Source: an uncultured Fidelibacterota bacterium (GTDB lineage: Bacteria > Fidelibacterota > Marinisomatia > Marinisomatales > TCS55). Taken from it: 58,189 nucleotides of DNA. Numbering within the stretch: position 1 is the stretch's first letter; each line of letters begins with the position of its first letter. The notes under the pieces were generated by a model. The model had not been told where the DNA came from. It ran no database searches and saw nothing but the letters and a program-made list of their open reading frames with translations. The stretch covers positions 1-58,189 of the forward strand of contig CAJVYU010000002.1 in assembly GCA_913009735.1 (NCBI GenBank), in the 5' to 3' direction. The position numbers and the translations under genes were made by a program. Below, piece by piece: positions 1 through 8,330 of this stretch.

Positions 1-73
1 TTTGTTTTTGTTTTTAATTATACGGCTACCACCGTGATCTACACTCTTTCCCTACACGACGCTCTTCCGATTT
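1..73 (+). other. Illumina P5 / Read-1 adapter (artefact)
   Basis: Bases 16-71 follow the Illumina P5 plus TruSeq Read-1 adapter with about four substitutions; the core from 39 to 71 (TCTACACTCTTTCCCTACAC and onward) is exact. A T-rich stretch precedes it. This is library sequence, not genome. Translating through it gives the familiar artefact peptide YTLSLHDALPI, so any protein called across this point has a false N-terminus. Confidence 0.97.
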
Positions 74-477
74 CCGATTCGTTGAAACGCTATGAGATCA
101 AGGCTTATGGTTTGTTCATGTCAGCCAGCAAAAACTGGACGACGCCTTTGGGGAATATGGGTTTTCACGGAGGAATGAATTATAATTTTACTGAAACGTT
201 AGATGGAGACGAAGATATAAGTTTGTTTATAGGATGGGATTTAGAAATTAATCCGGAATTGTCTTTTCTTCTTGAATACAATGCCGCATTGAATGAAAAT
301 GATATGAAAGCAAAGGACATTGCAATCAGTAGAGGCGGATATTTAAACGCAGCTGTGCGCTGGACGTTTGTGGAGCGCCTCCACATAGAGTTGGATTTCA
401 ATAACCTGCTTTTTGAGAAAGACCGGGTGGATTATTTCAACCGGGAGTTGAAAGTTATTTATATCGAATATTTTTGA
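73..477 (+). CDS. C-terminal fragment of an outer-membrane beta-barrel protein
   Basis: An open frame runs from the adapter edge to a stop at 475-477, giving about 134 residues of real sequence. It alternates polar and hydrophobic residues in strand-like blocks (SLFIGWDLEI, LSFLLEYNAAL, GYLNAAVRWTF, LHIELDFNNLL) and ends in Phe, as outer-membrane barrels usually do. The pattern resembles the C-terminus of YjbH-like or similar surface barrels, but this is a resemblance only. The true start and any signal peptide lie beyond the contig edge. The apparent upstream GTG start at 34 lies in adapter sequence and should be ignored. Confidence 0.6.
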   Translation, partial: SDSLKRYEIKAYGLFMSASKNWTTPLGNMGFHGGMNYNFTETLDGDEDISLFIGWDLEINPELSFLLEYNAALNENDMKAKDIAISRGGYLNAAVRWTFVERLHIELDFNNLLFEKDRVDYFNRELKVIYIEYF

Positions 478-491
478 AAGACCAATCATTA

Positions 492-536
492 AAAACGTAA
501 TTATGTAAAAAATTATTTTCCTTACGCATTACGTTT
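492..536. repeat. Imperfect inverted repeat, AACGTAAT family
   Basis: The arms AAACGTAATTATGTAA (493-508) and TTACGCATTACGTTT (522-536) are near-complementary around an AT-rich loop, between the barrel fragment and the NUDIX gene. The same wording recurs as a perfect 18-bp stem at 48355-48407, so this looks like a dispersed intergenic palindrome rather than a terminator; no T-run follows it. Confidence 0.55.
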
Positions 537-551
537 CACGTTTTATCAACT

Positions 552-1091
552 ATGTCCAAGCTGAAAGAAACACAACTTTCCACAGAAAAAATCTATAAAG
601 GTATATTGCTAGATGTCAGACGGGATAAAGTTTCCCTGCCGAATGGAAAAACATCAACCCGGGAATGGATAAAACACCCCGGAGCAGCATGTATGATTCC
701 TGTCCTGCCCGATGGTAAAATTGCTCTTATTAAGCAATATCGCTATCCTGTTCAGGCGGAAATGATTGAGTTACCGGCCGGCAAGCTGGACGCCGGAGAA
801 ACCCCGGAGGTGTGCGCCAGAAGGGAACTGGAAGAGGAAATCGGTTACTCTGCAGGTAAACTGACATTTGTTTGCAACATTCATCCGGCAGTTGGTTTTG
901 CCAGCGAAAAAATGTGGATTTATCTGGCTGAAGATTTAACGAAAACAATAGAAAATACCGACCATGACGAATTTGTGGAATTAATGCCAACATTTTTGGA
1001 AGATGCCTTGAAAATGGTGTGGAAAGGGATCATCACTGATGTGAAGACTATTATCGGCATTTTATGGGCAGAAAGGCTTTTGAACAGATGA
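552..1091 (+). CDS. nudF: NUDIX hydrolase, ADP-ribose pyrophosphatase type
   Basis: A 179-residue cytosolic protein. A complete NUDIX box (G-x5-E-x7-RE-U-x-EE-x-G-U) spans residues 77-99, with G77, E83, R91, E92, E95, E96 and G98 all present; this motif binds the Mg2+ ions that drive hydrolysis of nucleoside diphosphate-X compounds. The upstream blocks GAACMIPVL and IALIKQYRYPVQAEMIELPAG are typical of the ADP-ribose diphosphatase (NudF/YqkG) branch, which cleaves ADP-ribose to AMP and ribose 5-phosphate. Length fits the family. It is monocistronic, with no strong ribosome site. The exact substrate within the branch is inferred. Confidence 0.85.
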   Translation: MSKLKETQLSTEKIYKGILLDVRRDKVSLPNGKTSTREWIKHPGAACMIPVLPDGKIALIKQYRYPVQAEMIELPAGKLDAGETPEVCARRELEEEIGYSAGKLTFVCNIHPAVGFASEKMWIYLAEDLTKTIENTDHDEFVELMPTFLEDALKMVWKGIITDVKTIIGILWAERLLNR

Positions 1092-1224
1092 TTAAAATAA
1101 TCATTAACAGTTTTTTGTATCCTTTCTACTGAAAAAATTCCAGACAATTACAGTTTTTGCAATAGAATCCTTTTGTAATGTTTAAATAATATATACAGAT
1201 TATCAGTAAATCAGGAATACAGAT

Positions 1225-1479
1225 ATGAGTATTACATTGCAAATGCGTAAGCGGGGTACATTAACGCTTCCTAAAAAAATAAGAGAAAAATACACTTTAG
1301 ATGAAGGAGATCCTTTAACACTTATTGATTTAGGAGAAGGAATTCTTATCAGCCCTAAAGTAACGACCTTACCCAAATTAGTTACTAAACTGGAAAAACT
1401 TATGGATGAAAAAGGAGTGGTGTTAGAAGATTTAATCCGAGGGATCGCAGAAGAACGGGAAAAATATAAATCAAGGTGA
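1225..1479 (+). CDS. AbrB/MazE-type antitoxin (SpoVT-AbrB domain)
   Basis: An 84-residue protein with an N-terminal swapped-hairpin AbrB fold signature: MSITLQMRKRGTLTLPKKIR followed by EKYTLDEGDPLTLIDLGEGI. Such proteins bind operator DNA as dimers and neutralise a partner toxin with their C-terminal tail, here a charged helix (LEDLIRGIAEEREKYKSR). The next gene, a PIN-domain protein, starts inside its stop codon region (GTGA overlap at 1476-1479). That is the usual antitoxin-first order of VapBC-like modules, so autoregulation by the pair is likely. Confidence 0.85.
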   Translation: MSITLQMRKRGTLTLPKKIREKYTLDEGDPLTLIDLGEGILISPKVTTLPKLVTKLEKLMDEKGVVLEDLIRGIAEEREKYKSR

Positions 1480-1913
1480 AAGAACCACCAGTTCTAACGG
1501 TTTTTATTGATTCTGATGTAATTATATCCGGTTCATTCTCTCAATTGGGAGCCAGTTTTTTACTCCTGCAGCTTGCAGAATTGGGTTTTATAAAAGGTGT
1601 TATTTCACCGCAGGTTATTGATGAAAGCAAAAGAAATATTCGAAAAATATTACCGTCAGCACCTCCATTGTTTAATGACATTATTAAAAATGGCCATTTA
1701 AAAGTGGTTTCTCCATCTCAAAAAGATATCCAAAATGCTTTACCATTTGCAGATAAGAAGGATGTCCCCATTTTAGCGGCAGCATTAAAGGAAAACACGG
1801 ACTATTTAACTACCTTTAATATCAAAGATTATTTTACATCTCCTTTTCATAAAATATCAATCGTAAAACCAAAAGAAATACTTAGAATAATTGGGAAAGG
1901 TTATATTAAATAA
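1476..1913 (+). CDS. PIN-domain toxin, VapC-like endoribonuclease
   Basis: A 145-residue protein starting at GTG, overlapping the antitoxin stop by 4 bp. PIN features are visible: an N-terminal strand ending in acidic residues (VFIDSDVIISG), a central Glu in VIDESKRNI, and ADKKDVPILAAAL followed by DYLTTFNIKDYF. These supply the acidic cluster that holds metal and cuts RNA in PIN nucleases. The pairing with an AbrB-type antitoxin supports a type II toxin-antitoxin role. It belongs to the divergent PIN_3-like group rather than the compact classical VapC, so the RNA target cannot be guessed. Confidence 0.8.
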   Translation: MKEPPVLTVFIDSDVIISGSFSQLGASFLLLQLAELGFIKGVISPQVIDESKRNIRKILPSAPPLFNDIIKNGHLKVVSPSQKDIQNALPFADKKDVPILAAALKENTDYLTTFNIKDYFTSPFHKISIVKPKEILRIIGKGYIK

Positions 1914-1960
1914 AATCAACCATTTTTCATTCCTCCCTTTTGACTTTGTAAATTACTTAT

Positions 1961-2881
1961 ATGAATTCAGGTTTATCTTCTCTTCTTAAAACCAAAGCAT
2001 TCGAGTTCGGTTTCCAAAAGGTTGGTATTGCTCAAGCAGTTTCTACTCCAAAAGAAAAAGCGAATCTCGAAACATGGTTGAGTCAAGGCTGCCATAGCAC
2101 GATGGAATGGATAGAAAAACGGAAAGATGAAAGAGGAAATATATTTGAATACTTCCCTGATGCAAAATCAATTATTTCTGTGGGGATGAATTATTTCACT
2201 GATTACAAACAGGAAGATTTACAGTCGAATTACAAATTCAGTAACTATGCTTGGGGAGATGATTATCACAATATATTGAAATCTGGATTATCTAAATTGT
2301 TGGATTGGCTAAAAAATGAGGTTCCCGGGGTAAAGGGTGTTGTTTGTGTTGATATTTCACCGGTCATGGATAAAATCTGGGCACAGAGAGCTTGTTTAGG
2401 GTGGCAGGGTAAACATACCAATTTAATCACGCGAGATTACGGCAGCTGGATTTTTCTGGGTGAATTGATATTAGATATTGAGCTTAATTATGATGAACCT
2501 TTTGTCGCTGATCTTTGTGGTTCTTGTACGGCCTGTATTGATGCCTGTCCGACCAATGCCCTTGGGGAATATGAGATATATGCTCATAAATGTATATCTT
2601 ATCTCACCATCGAGCATAGAGACCAACTCCCGGATGACAGGTCAAAATTGTACCATTGGATCTATGGTTGTGATATTTGCCAGGAAGTCTGTCCTTGGAA
2701 TCAGAAATTTTCACAAATAACAGATAGGAAGCATTTTTATCCAAGAAAAGAAATTATTGCCTGGAAAGATGAAAATTGGCAAACTTTAGATGAAAAAGGA
2801 TTTCGTAAATTATTTAAAGGATCTGCAGTAAAAAGAACGAAATTTTCAGGACTATCAAGAAATATTAACTTAAATACATAA
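1961..2881 (+). CDS. queG: Epoxyqueuosine reductase
   Basis: QueG performs the last step of queuosine synthesis, reducing epoxyqueuosine in the tRNA anticodon using cobalamin and two [4Fe-4S] clusters. The 306-residue protein has CVDISPVMDK with the catalytic Asp at 131, a first cluster motif CGSCTACIDACP (C186, C189, C192, C196), C211, and a second motif CDICQEVCPW (C237, C240, C244). It is at the short end of the family and lacks the C-terminal HEAT-like extension found in some members. It sits 9 bp before elbB and may be co-transcribed with it. The cobalamin need matches the presence of the B12-dependent metH in this window. Confidence 0.93.
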   Translation: MNSGLSSLLKTKAFEFGFQKVGIAQAVSTPKEKANLETWLSQGCHSTMEWIEKRKDERGNIFEYFPDAKSIISVGMNYFTDYKQEDLQSNYKFSNYAWGDDYHNILKSGLSKLLDWLKNEVPGVKGVVCVDISPVMDKIWAQRACLGWQGKHTNLITRDYGSWIFLGELILDIELNYDEPFVADLCGSCTACIDACPTNALGEYEIYAHKCISYLTIEHRDQLPDDRSKLYHWIYGCDICQEVCPWNQKFSQITDRKHFYPRKEIIAWKDENWQTLDEKGFRKLFKGSAVKRTKFSGLSRNINLNT

Positions 2882-2890
2882 GGAGGCAAT

Positions 2891-3541
2891 ATGCCGAGAA
2901 TAGGAGTTGTACTTTCAGGATGCGGGTTTAATGACGGAGCAGAAATTCAGGAATCTGTCATCACCATGCTGGAATTGGACAAAGCCGGTGCCGAGATGGT
3001 TCTTATGGCGCCAAATATTGACCAGCTCCATGTCATCAATCATTATACCGGTCAGGAAATGGATGAATATAGAAATGTGCTTGTAGAGTCAGCTAGAATT
3101 GCCCGCGGGAATATTAAAGATATGGCTGAAGTATCATCTAGTGATGTGGATGCCTTGATTTTTCCCGGCGGATTCGGAGTAGCGAAGAACCTATGTGATT
3201 ATGCTATGACAGGAGCCAATTGTTCGATAAACCCCGACGTACTAAAGCTTTCCAAGGAAGTCCACAAAGATAATAAGCCAATTGGAGTTATGTGCATTGC
3301 TCCGGCCATGATGGCAAAAATCCTGGGCGAAGACACAGAACTGACCATCGGTTTTGATGAACAAACATCTGAAGATATCAATACCATGGGGGCGAAGCAT
3401 ATTACGTGTCCGGTCGAGGATATTATTGTTGATAGAGAGAAGAAAGTGGTTTCAACACCGGCGTATATGGAAGCGAAGAGTATTAAAGAAGCGGCTGAAG
3501 GAATCTCAAAGTTAGTAATAGAAATTCTCAATATGATTTGA
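2891..3541 (+). CDS. elbB: ElbB-type DJ-1/PfpI family glyoxalase
   Basis: A 216-residue class I glutamine-amidotransferase-like protein of the ElbB branch, recognisable from GVVLSGCGFNDGAEIQESV at the N-terminus, DALIFPGGFGVAKNL, and the nucleophile elbow GVMCIAPAMM with Cys135. E. coli ElbB has weak glyoxalase activity and was once linked to isoprenoid synthesis; the true role is unsettled. The start is supported by a full AGGAGG at 2881-2886, unusually strong for this window. It ends convergent to the minus-strand envelope operon; the 135-bp gap between them holds no clear terminator. Confidence 0.92.
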   Translation: MPRIGVVLSGCGFNDGAEIQESVITMLELDKAGAEMVLMAPNIDQLHVINHYTGQEMDEYRNVLVESARIARGNIKDMAEVSSSDVDALIFPGGFGVAKNLCDYAMTGANCSINPDVLKLSKEVHKDNKPIGVMCIAPAMMAKILGEDTELTIGFDEQTSEDINTMGAKHITCPVEDIIVDREKKVVSTPAYMEAKSIKEAAEGISKLVIEILNMI

Positions 3542-3676
3542 ACAATAAGCCGTTACGGTATAATCCGTTGAATGTTGATCAATTAATGAAAAAGGAAACC
3601 CAATGCCGAACGATGTACAAAACAAAAACCAAATCGTTCCTTGTGGAAATAATTGAAGGGAAATTTTTATAAAAAT

Positions 3677-4618
3677 CTAATCGGATACTTTTAAATCAAT
3701 CGACCCTAAACCAACAGACATATCCAACGTAATTGTCGGTCTGTCAGAGTCCCATTCTTTGGATACGTATTTATTTCCTTTTTTGACTAAATCCTCCACG
3801 TTAACGGTCGAAAGAAAATAATCATGAAGGCGTGCGGAAATATTAACATTATCCGGTAAAATCAATTTAATTGAGCCCAACCCCACTTCAACTTCTATTT
3901 TCATGTTGTGATTGATTTTCCCGGAAAAATCAATGTCAGCTGAACCTAGTCCCACGTCAATGTTAACAACTTCTGCTCGCAAATAACCGAGGCCGGTTCC
4001 TTCAAATTCACCCATCCCGGCTTCAATTTTTATTTTTTTACAAACAATAGGGTTTTGTGAGTCAACATTGAGAGTTACTTTTCCCATTCCGCACTCAATA
4101 TTCAGACTTTGGATTTGTATTCCGGACAAGTCTATTTCAGTCTCGCCCAAGCCAAAGTCCAATTTCATTTCAATTGGAACAGATAAAGGAAATTTATATT
4201 CACTTTTATTATGAAAACGATTACTATTCCAGTTAAACGAAAATTCATGATCAACAGCATTCGTTCTCATTTCTAAAAACCCGGTTTTCCCAAAGACATT
4301 ATAGTCCACTTTAGGAGAATCAAAATAAAGTGGATTATATTCTGAAAAGCCATCAAATTCACTGGGATTATTAATATTTGGTTTAATAATTAATTCTCCC
4401 ATTTTATAATTGATTTCAGCCTCGAGTTTATCAATATCTTTGATGAAATAATGAAAATGATCACGAATAATAACATCGCCATCAATGTCTTGTCCCTTCT
4501 TTTGTGATTTGGGTAGGTCAGGCAGATCGGGTAGGTCAGGTAATTTTGGCAGGGGATTCTGACTGAAACCAATCCCAAGGGTAAGAATGATCGATACGAA
4601 ATAATGTGTATTTTTCAT
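3677..4618 (-). CDS. Secreted toastrack (LiaF-like/DUF4097-type) protein
   Basis: Last gene of the sigma-factor operon. Start chosen at ATG 4616-4618, which leaves a normal signal peptide (MKNTHYFVSIILTLGIGFSQ) and one base after the upstream stop; a longer frame adds six implausible residues. The mature part opens with a Pro-rich tract (LPKLPDLPDLPDLPK) and then about 270 residues of short strands ending in repeated turns: DFGLGETEIDLSGI, ECGMGKVTLNV, EAGMGEFEG, DVGLGSADIDFSG, EVGLGSIKLILP, SVGLGSIDLKV. This [DE]xGxG-x-x-[DE] pattern is the toastrack fold seen at the C-terminus of LiaF and in DUF4097 proteins. It probably acts in the periplasm or at the outer membrane as a sensor or scaffold; function is inferred. 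Confidence 0.75.
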   Translation of the reverse strand: MKNTHYFVSIILTLGIGFSQNPLPKLPDLPDLPDLPKSQKKGQDIDGDVIIRDHFHYFIKDIDKLEAEINYKMGELIIKPNINNPSEFDGFSEYNPLYFDSPKVDYNVFGKTGFLEMRTNAVDHEFSFNWNSNRFHNKSEYKFPLSVPIEMKLDFGLGETEIDLSGIQIQSLNIECGMGKVTLNVDSQNPIVCKKIKIEAGMGEFEGTGLGYLRAEVVNIDVGLGSADIDFSGKINHNMKIEVEVGLGSIKLILPDNVNISARLHDYFLSTVNVEDLVKKGNKYVSKEWDSDRPTITLDMSVGLGSIDLKVSD

Positions 4619-4619
4619 A

Positions 4620-6110
4620 TTAAAAATTATAGCCAAGTCTTATGGTCGTTTCTAAGTAATCTCTTCCATCCAGCGGTTTGGCAATATTCACCGACCAATT
4701 CAAATCCTCTTCATCACCACTGCCAATACCAACACCTGCTGATGAAATACCGTAATCAAGAATATTCTGTTTGTTGAAACTAAATGTGTCGTCGTTCCAG
4801 GCATAACCACCGTCAGCGAATAGCTTCAGAAAGAACCATTCATCTGTAAATTCTTCAGTGAAGACAATTTCACCGTTGACCTGAACCATCTGATCGCCAA
4901 TTTGATATTTGAATGGAAATGCACTGACAGATCCGAGTCCGCCCATACCGAATTTGCGGAATTCCTGAAGGTTGCCATCGGAAGTTCCAGCCATGAATTG
5001 TGAACGAAGAACGAGCCCATAAGACATTTCCCAATTCATTTTAACAAATCCAAAAATGCGTTTGTTTAATTTATCTAACTCAAATGTATATAGGTTTGAA
5101 CCATCCTCATCTTTTTGATATGCTTCTGTCTGGATAAATACTGCCATGCCGGTAGCAACAGGTGAATATTGTTCGGTTTGAAAAGCAACTGTAGTTTGCA
5201 AATAATTCATTGTTTCCTGGGGCCCAATAGATAGATTGCTTCTCAAAGAGCGTTCTTTTTCAAACAAACTCCAGAGATTGGATGTTACGGGTATGGTATC
5301 CTGTTTAACAGAGGCCATCAACAATTTGAGTTTTACTCTGTATAGATCAATACCTATTCCGGCAGACCAACCTTCTTCATCCCAGCGGTCGTAAAAATCT
5401 TGACGACCTAAAAGCCCAGCCCAGGTATTTTCACTTTCAGACAAGCGGTAAAAATCATCTGTTCTACTTTCTTTAAATGCACTGCCAAAAAAGACAAGAT
5501 TGTTGTTGGAAAAAAATGATTTTTCCAGAGTTAACCGTCCGGCAGGTTCATCAGAACCAAACCTGTATCCAATAGAAAAAGTCAAGCGAAATGATGATTT
5601 TCCATTTCCGTCCCATTGAGAATTGAAAGGAGTAAATACTAAACCTTCGTTTCGGTTGTAGATGAAATAATCTGTTTCTGGGTGGATCCAGCTTTCAGTG
5701 GAACGCATAGATCTTTCCCAAATTTTGAATTCATTATCACCATTGATACTTTCAGCCGGTTCCATTTCCCGGTAAACCAACCCTTCCTTCATGTGTGTTT
5801 CAATGATTTTGCCATGGATCACTGCGAGTTCATCTTTTTGTACAGATCCACCGATGGCAATGATAATTCCATTGACAACAGATGTTGATCCCAGCGTTAC
5901 ATCTCCGCCCACAACCGTAATTTTTCCGTCCACGGTTCCATAAACAAACAGATCACCGCCAACAACACGAATATTGTCCCTGTTGATTTCGCCTGCTTCA
6001 ATGGTATAGTCATTAAAGAATTTGATTTCATCTGTGATAATTTTCTGCGAAATATCTGTTTGGGACCATAATAGTGCCAAATTTATTATAAGGGCTAATA
6101 CAGGTTTCAT
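4620..6110 (-). CDS. Bactofilin-like domain fused to an outer-membrane beta-barrel
   Basis: Start chosen at ATG 6108-6110, one base after the upstream stop, giving a signal peptide (MKPVLALIINLALLWSQ); the longer open frame adds 47 residues that overlap the previous gene. About 496 residues. After the signal comes a short right-handed beta-helix of the bactofilin/polymer-forming type: VVGGDLFVYGTVDGKITVVG then GDVTLGSTSVVNGIIIAIGG. The rest is a barrel ending in GYNF, with an Omp85/surface-antigen-like stretch (FGMGGLGSVSAFPFKYQIGD and FLKLFADGGYAWND). The product is probably an outer-membrane protein with a periplasmic beta-helix. The domain pairing is unusual; the family assignment of the barrel is tentative. 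Confidence 0.7.
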   Translation of the reverse strand: MKPVLALIINLALLWSQTDISQKIITDEIKFFNDYTIEAGEINRDNIRVVGGDLFVYGTVDGKITVVGGDVTLGSTSVVNGIIIAIGGSVQKDELAVIHGKIIETHMKEGLVYREMEPAESINGDNEFKIWERSMRSTESWIHPETDYFIYNRNEGLVFTPFNSQWDGNGKSSFRLTFSIGYRFGSDEPAGRLTLEKSFFSNNNLVFFGSAFKESRTDDFYRLSESENTWAGLLGRQDFYDRWDEEGWSAGIGIDLYRVKLKLLMASVKQDTIPVTSNLWSLFEKERSLRSNLSIGPQETMNYLQTTVAFQTEQYSPVATGMAVFIQTEAYQKDEDGSNLYTFELDKLNKRIFGFVKMNWEMSYGLVLRSQFMAGTSDGNLQEFRKFGMGGLGSVSAFPFKYQIGDQMVQVNGEIVFTEEFTDEWFFLKLFADGGYAWNDDTFSFNKQNILDYGISSAGVGIGSGDEEDLNWSVNIAKPLDGRDYLETTIRLGYNF

Positions 6111-6111
6111 T

Positions 6112-7356
6112 CTAATTTTCCTCTTCAATGTTAATATCTCCATTCGTTGTTTGTAATTCAACCGAATAGGTGCCAGCACCATTAACGGAACGTCCATAGA
6201 TATTATAAAAATCAGTTGTGATTGTAATGGGCAAATCGCTTTCAATTTCATAACTGGACTTATTCCCTGAAATTCGGGCGTTTATAGTGGCTGGGAATTC
6301 CCCGGGGATATTTAATATAATATCTCCAAAACTTGTTACTAGATTTATATCATGACGGTCCAATTTGCGATTCCAAATTTTGTAAATTTCAATGTCACCG
6401 CTGGATGTTTTAGCCTGAACAATACCTGCAAGGTTAAATCCTTGAATTGAACCGGCACTAGAATATATTTCAACGTTTCCATTTACAGATTCCAAATCAA
6501 TATCACCCCCGGATGTTTTTCCATAAAAATTTCCATCAATATCTTCAACCGTAATGTCACCTCCGGATGTACGTAATTCAATATTCCCTCGAATATCTGC
6601 TGCATCAATATCTCCACCCGAAGTAATGCCCACAATATTTTGACTATTAATATAGGAAAAATCTATACTGCCACCGCTGGTTGAAACATCCACATCACCT
6701 TCCACATGGCGAACAATAATATCACCACCGCTGGTCGTTCCGGAAATCTGTCCATCTGTATACGATACTACAATGTCACCTCCGGAACTTGTTAAGTTTA
6801 CATTTCCTTCAGAATCACTTACTTCAACATCGCCGCCAGACGTCTTTGCTTCAATTTTACCGCTAATTTCTTTGAGTTCAATATCACCCCCGCTTGTTAT
6901 AACGTGCGCGACCCCGGATATATTTGTTATATCAATATCTCCACCGGTTATCATCGTCTTAATACTGAATTGTTCGGGCAGTGTAATTGTAAAATTGTAA
7001 TAGACGCTTTTTCTGGGTCTTGAATTGCCTCTGATCTCGATCATATTCCCATCGGCGGATTTCTTTATTTTAGATTGATTTTCTTGATAATATTTTTTTG
7101 CATCGTACTTCGAACTGGACTTAATCTTAATCTCCTCTTGAATATTTACTTTATACGTCTCCTGTCCCACAATGGTAATATCGCCAAAAATATCTTTTAT
7201 AATCAATGTTCGGTTTTCCTTACCGTCTTCATCTACAGTGAATTCGTATGAATTGATACCTACGAAAGAATGGTTTGAATTGTAATCAAATGATTCGAAT
7301 ATCTTTTGTGGAAACAGAAGAGATGAAATTAGAATAATAGTAAGAATATTTTGCAC
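6112..7356 (-). CDS. Secreted DUF4097 beta-helix protein with 18-residue repeats
   Basis: A 414-residue exported protein (signal MQNILTIILISSLLFPQKIF). Residues 137-322 are a run of about ten repeats of roughly 18 residues, each opening with TSGGDI or a variant (GGD at 138, 156, 174, 192, 210, GGS at 228, then 247, 265, 283) and closing with a Gly-Asn/Asp turn. This is the DUF4097 putative-adhesin pattern and implies a parallel beta-helix with one rung per repeat. It follows the anti-sigma candidate directly (the start ATG lies beside the upstream stop at 7356), so it is presumably under sigma-factor control. The ligand or surface it contacts is unknown. Confidence 0.82.
   Translation of the reverse strand: MQNILTIILISSLLFPQKIFESFDYNSNHSFVGINSYEFTVDEDGKENRTLIIKDIFGDITIVGQETYKVNIQEEIKIKSSSKYDAKKYYQENQSKIKKSADGNMIEIRGNSRPRKSVYYNFTITLPEQFSIKTMITGGDIDITNISGVAHVITSGGDIELKEISGKIEAKTSGGDVEVSDSEGNVNLTSSGGDIVVSYTDGQISGTTSGGDIIVRHVEGDVDVSTSGGSIDFSYINSQNIVGITSGGDIDAADIRGNIELRTSGGDITVEDIDGNFYGKTSGGDIDLESVNGNVEIYSSAGSIQGFNLAGIVQAKTSSGDIEIYKIWNRKLDRHDINLVTSFGDIILNIPGEFPATINARISGNKSSYEIESDLPITITTDFYNIYGRSVNGAGTYSVELQTTNGDINIEEEN
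6391..6951 (-). repeat. In-frame tandem repeat array, unit about 54 bp
   Basis: Coding repeats inside the DUF4097 gene. The unit encodes TSGGDI plus about 12 variable residues; one unit is 57 bp (around residues 228-247). DNA identity between units is moderate except at the SGGD codons, which suggests old duplication with protein-level selection. Confidence 0.8.
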
Positions 7357-8330
7357 TACTTTACCTCAATTGCATCCGGGTCAACAGATTCTCTGAATGA
7401 TTGTAACGTCATAGCGGCTTGAGCTTTGATATATTCGTTTTCATCCATGACACTGACGATTTGAAGCACAGGCAGTGATTTTTCCATTGGATGATTAGAG
7501 ATGATTTCCAGCGCTTGTTGACGGACGGCTTCATTTTCATCCTCAAGAAGGATTTTAATACAGGCATTGATGATTAATTCGGATATTTCATAATTTTTGA
7601 GAATCTTAATTGATCGCAAACGAACACCTGGATTTGTGTCCGTGAGCATGGCTGAAACCAACACAGCTTGAGCTTCAATTTGTGGTGCTGATTCCTGAAG
7701 AAGTCGAACCGCCTTCAGGCGTTTACCCGGATTATCGTCATTTAGCAAAAGATAAAAAAGTAATTGCTGAATATTTTCATCATTTAATCTGCCGGTTATA
7801 TCTATATCATTACCGGTTTCCACAGCAAAATGAATACGGCCATCTTTATTTTGAGAATTGATGAGTTTGATACTTTTCAGATCATTAGATTGCAGTAAGT
7901 CAGAAATATTAACGGATTGTTTATTAACCTGTACAGCATTTTCGAATATTGGAACAGGGATCATTTTGCTAATAATAACTGCAATAACCATATAAATTAT
8001 GACTGCCCAGGCTGGTTGCGGAGCCGTCAGAAACCTTCTTAAACTTTCAAGAATATTGACAAAAGACGGCATTTCATTTTTTTGTGTATTTAGTTGATCA
8101 ATTCTGCCCCGCAATAATAGCCGTTGGCTCTGAAGCTCTTTCTCGTCGGAGGCAAATGCAAATGCATCACGTGATGCATTTAAAGTGGATTGATATTCAT
8201 TGATCAATTTTTTTAATTCTTCATTAGTAGATAATATTCCTTCGAATGAAGTCAATTCCGATTCAGAGAGTAAACCGGTAACGTATTCAAACGCTTTTTC
8301 TTTTAATTGATCAGAGATAACTTTAGACAT
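7356..8330 (-). CDS. Membrane anti-sigma factor candidate with C-terminal HEAT repeats
   Basis: A 324-residue protein whose start overlaps the ECF sigma gene stop by 8 bp, the usual sigma/anti-sigma arrangement. Residues 1-85 are charged and helical (EKAFEYVTGLLSESELTSFE onward), like the N-terminal anti-sigma domain, but without the Zn-binding Cys/His of ZAS proteins. A transmembrane segment lies near residues 107-125 (WAVIIYMVIAVIISKMIPV). Residues about 185-315 form four HEAT-like helical pairs, e.g. LLNDDNPGKRLKAVRLLQES and LTDTNPGVRLRSIKILKNY. The likely picture is a cytosolic sigma-binding domain, one membrane pass and an extracytoplasmic HEAT sensor. The anti-sigma role is inferred from context. 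Confidence 0.72.
   Translation of the reverse strand: MSKVISDQLKEKAFEYVTGLLSESELTSFEGILSTNEELKKLINEYQSTLNASRDAFAFASDEKELQSQRLLLRGRIDQLNTQKNEMPSFVNILESLRRFLTAPQPAWAVIIYMVIAVIISKMIPVPIFENAVQVNKQSVNISDLLQSNDLKSIKLINSQNKDGRIHFAVETGNDIDITGRLNDENIQQLLFYLLLNDDNPGKRLKAVRLLQESAPQIEAQAVLVSAMLTDTNPGVRLRSIKILKNYEISELIINACIKILLEDENEAVRQQALEIISNHPMEKSLPVLQIVSVMDENEYIKAQAAMTLQSFRESVDPDAIEVK

Noticed and set aside
34-72. Protein start MIYTLSLHDALPIS at the left end
   Set aside because: It is translated Illumina adapter, a known annotation artefact; only sequence after base 73 is retained.
3603-3656. 17-codon frame MPNDVQNKNQIVPCGNN after elbB
   Set aside because: It has a start and a weak GGAAA site but is too short to support without conservation data.
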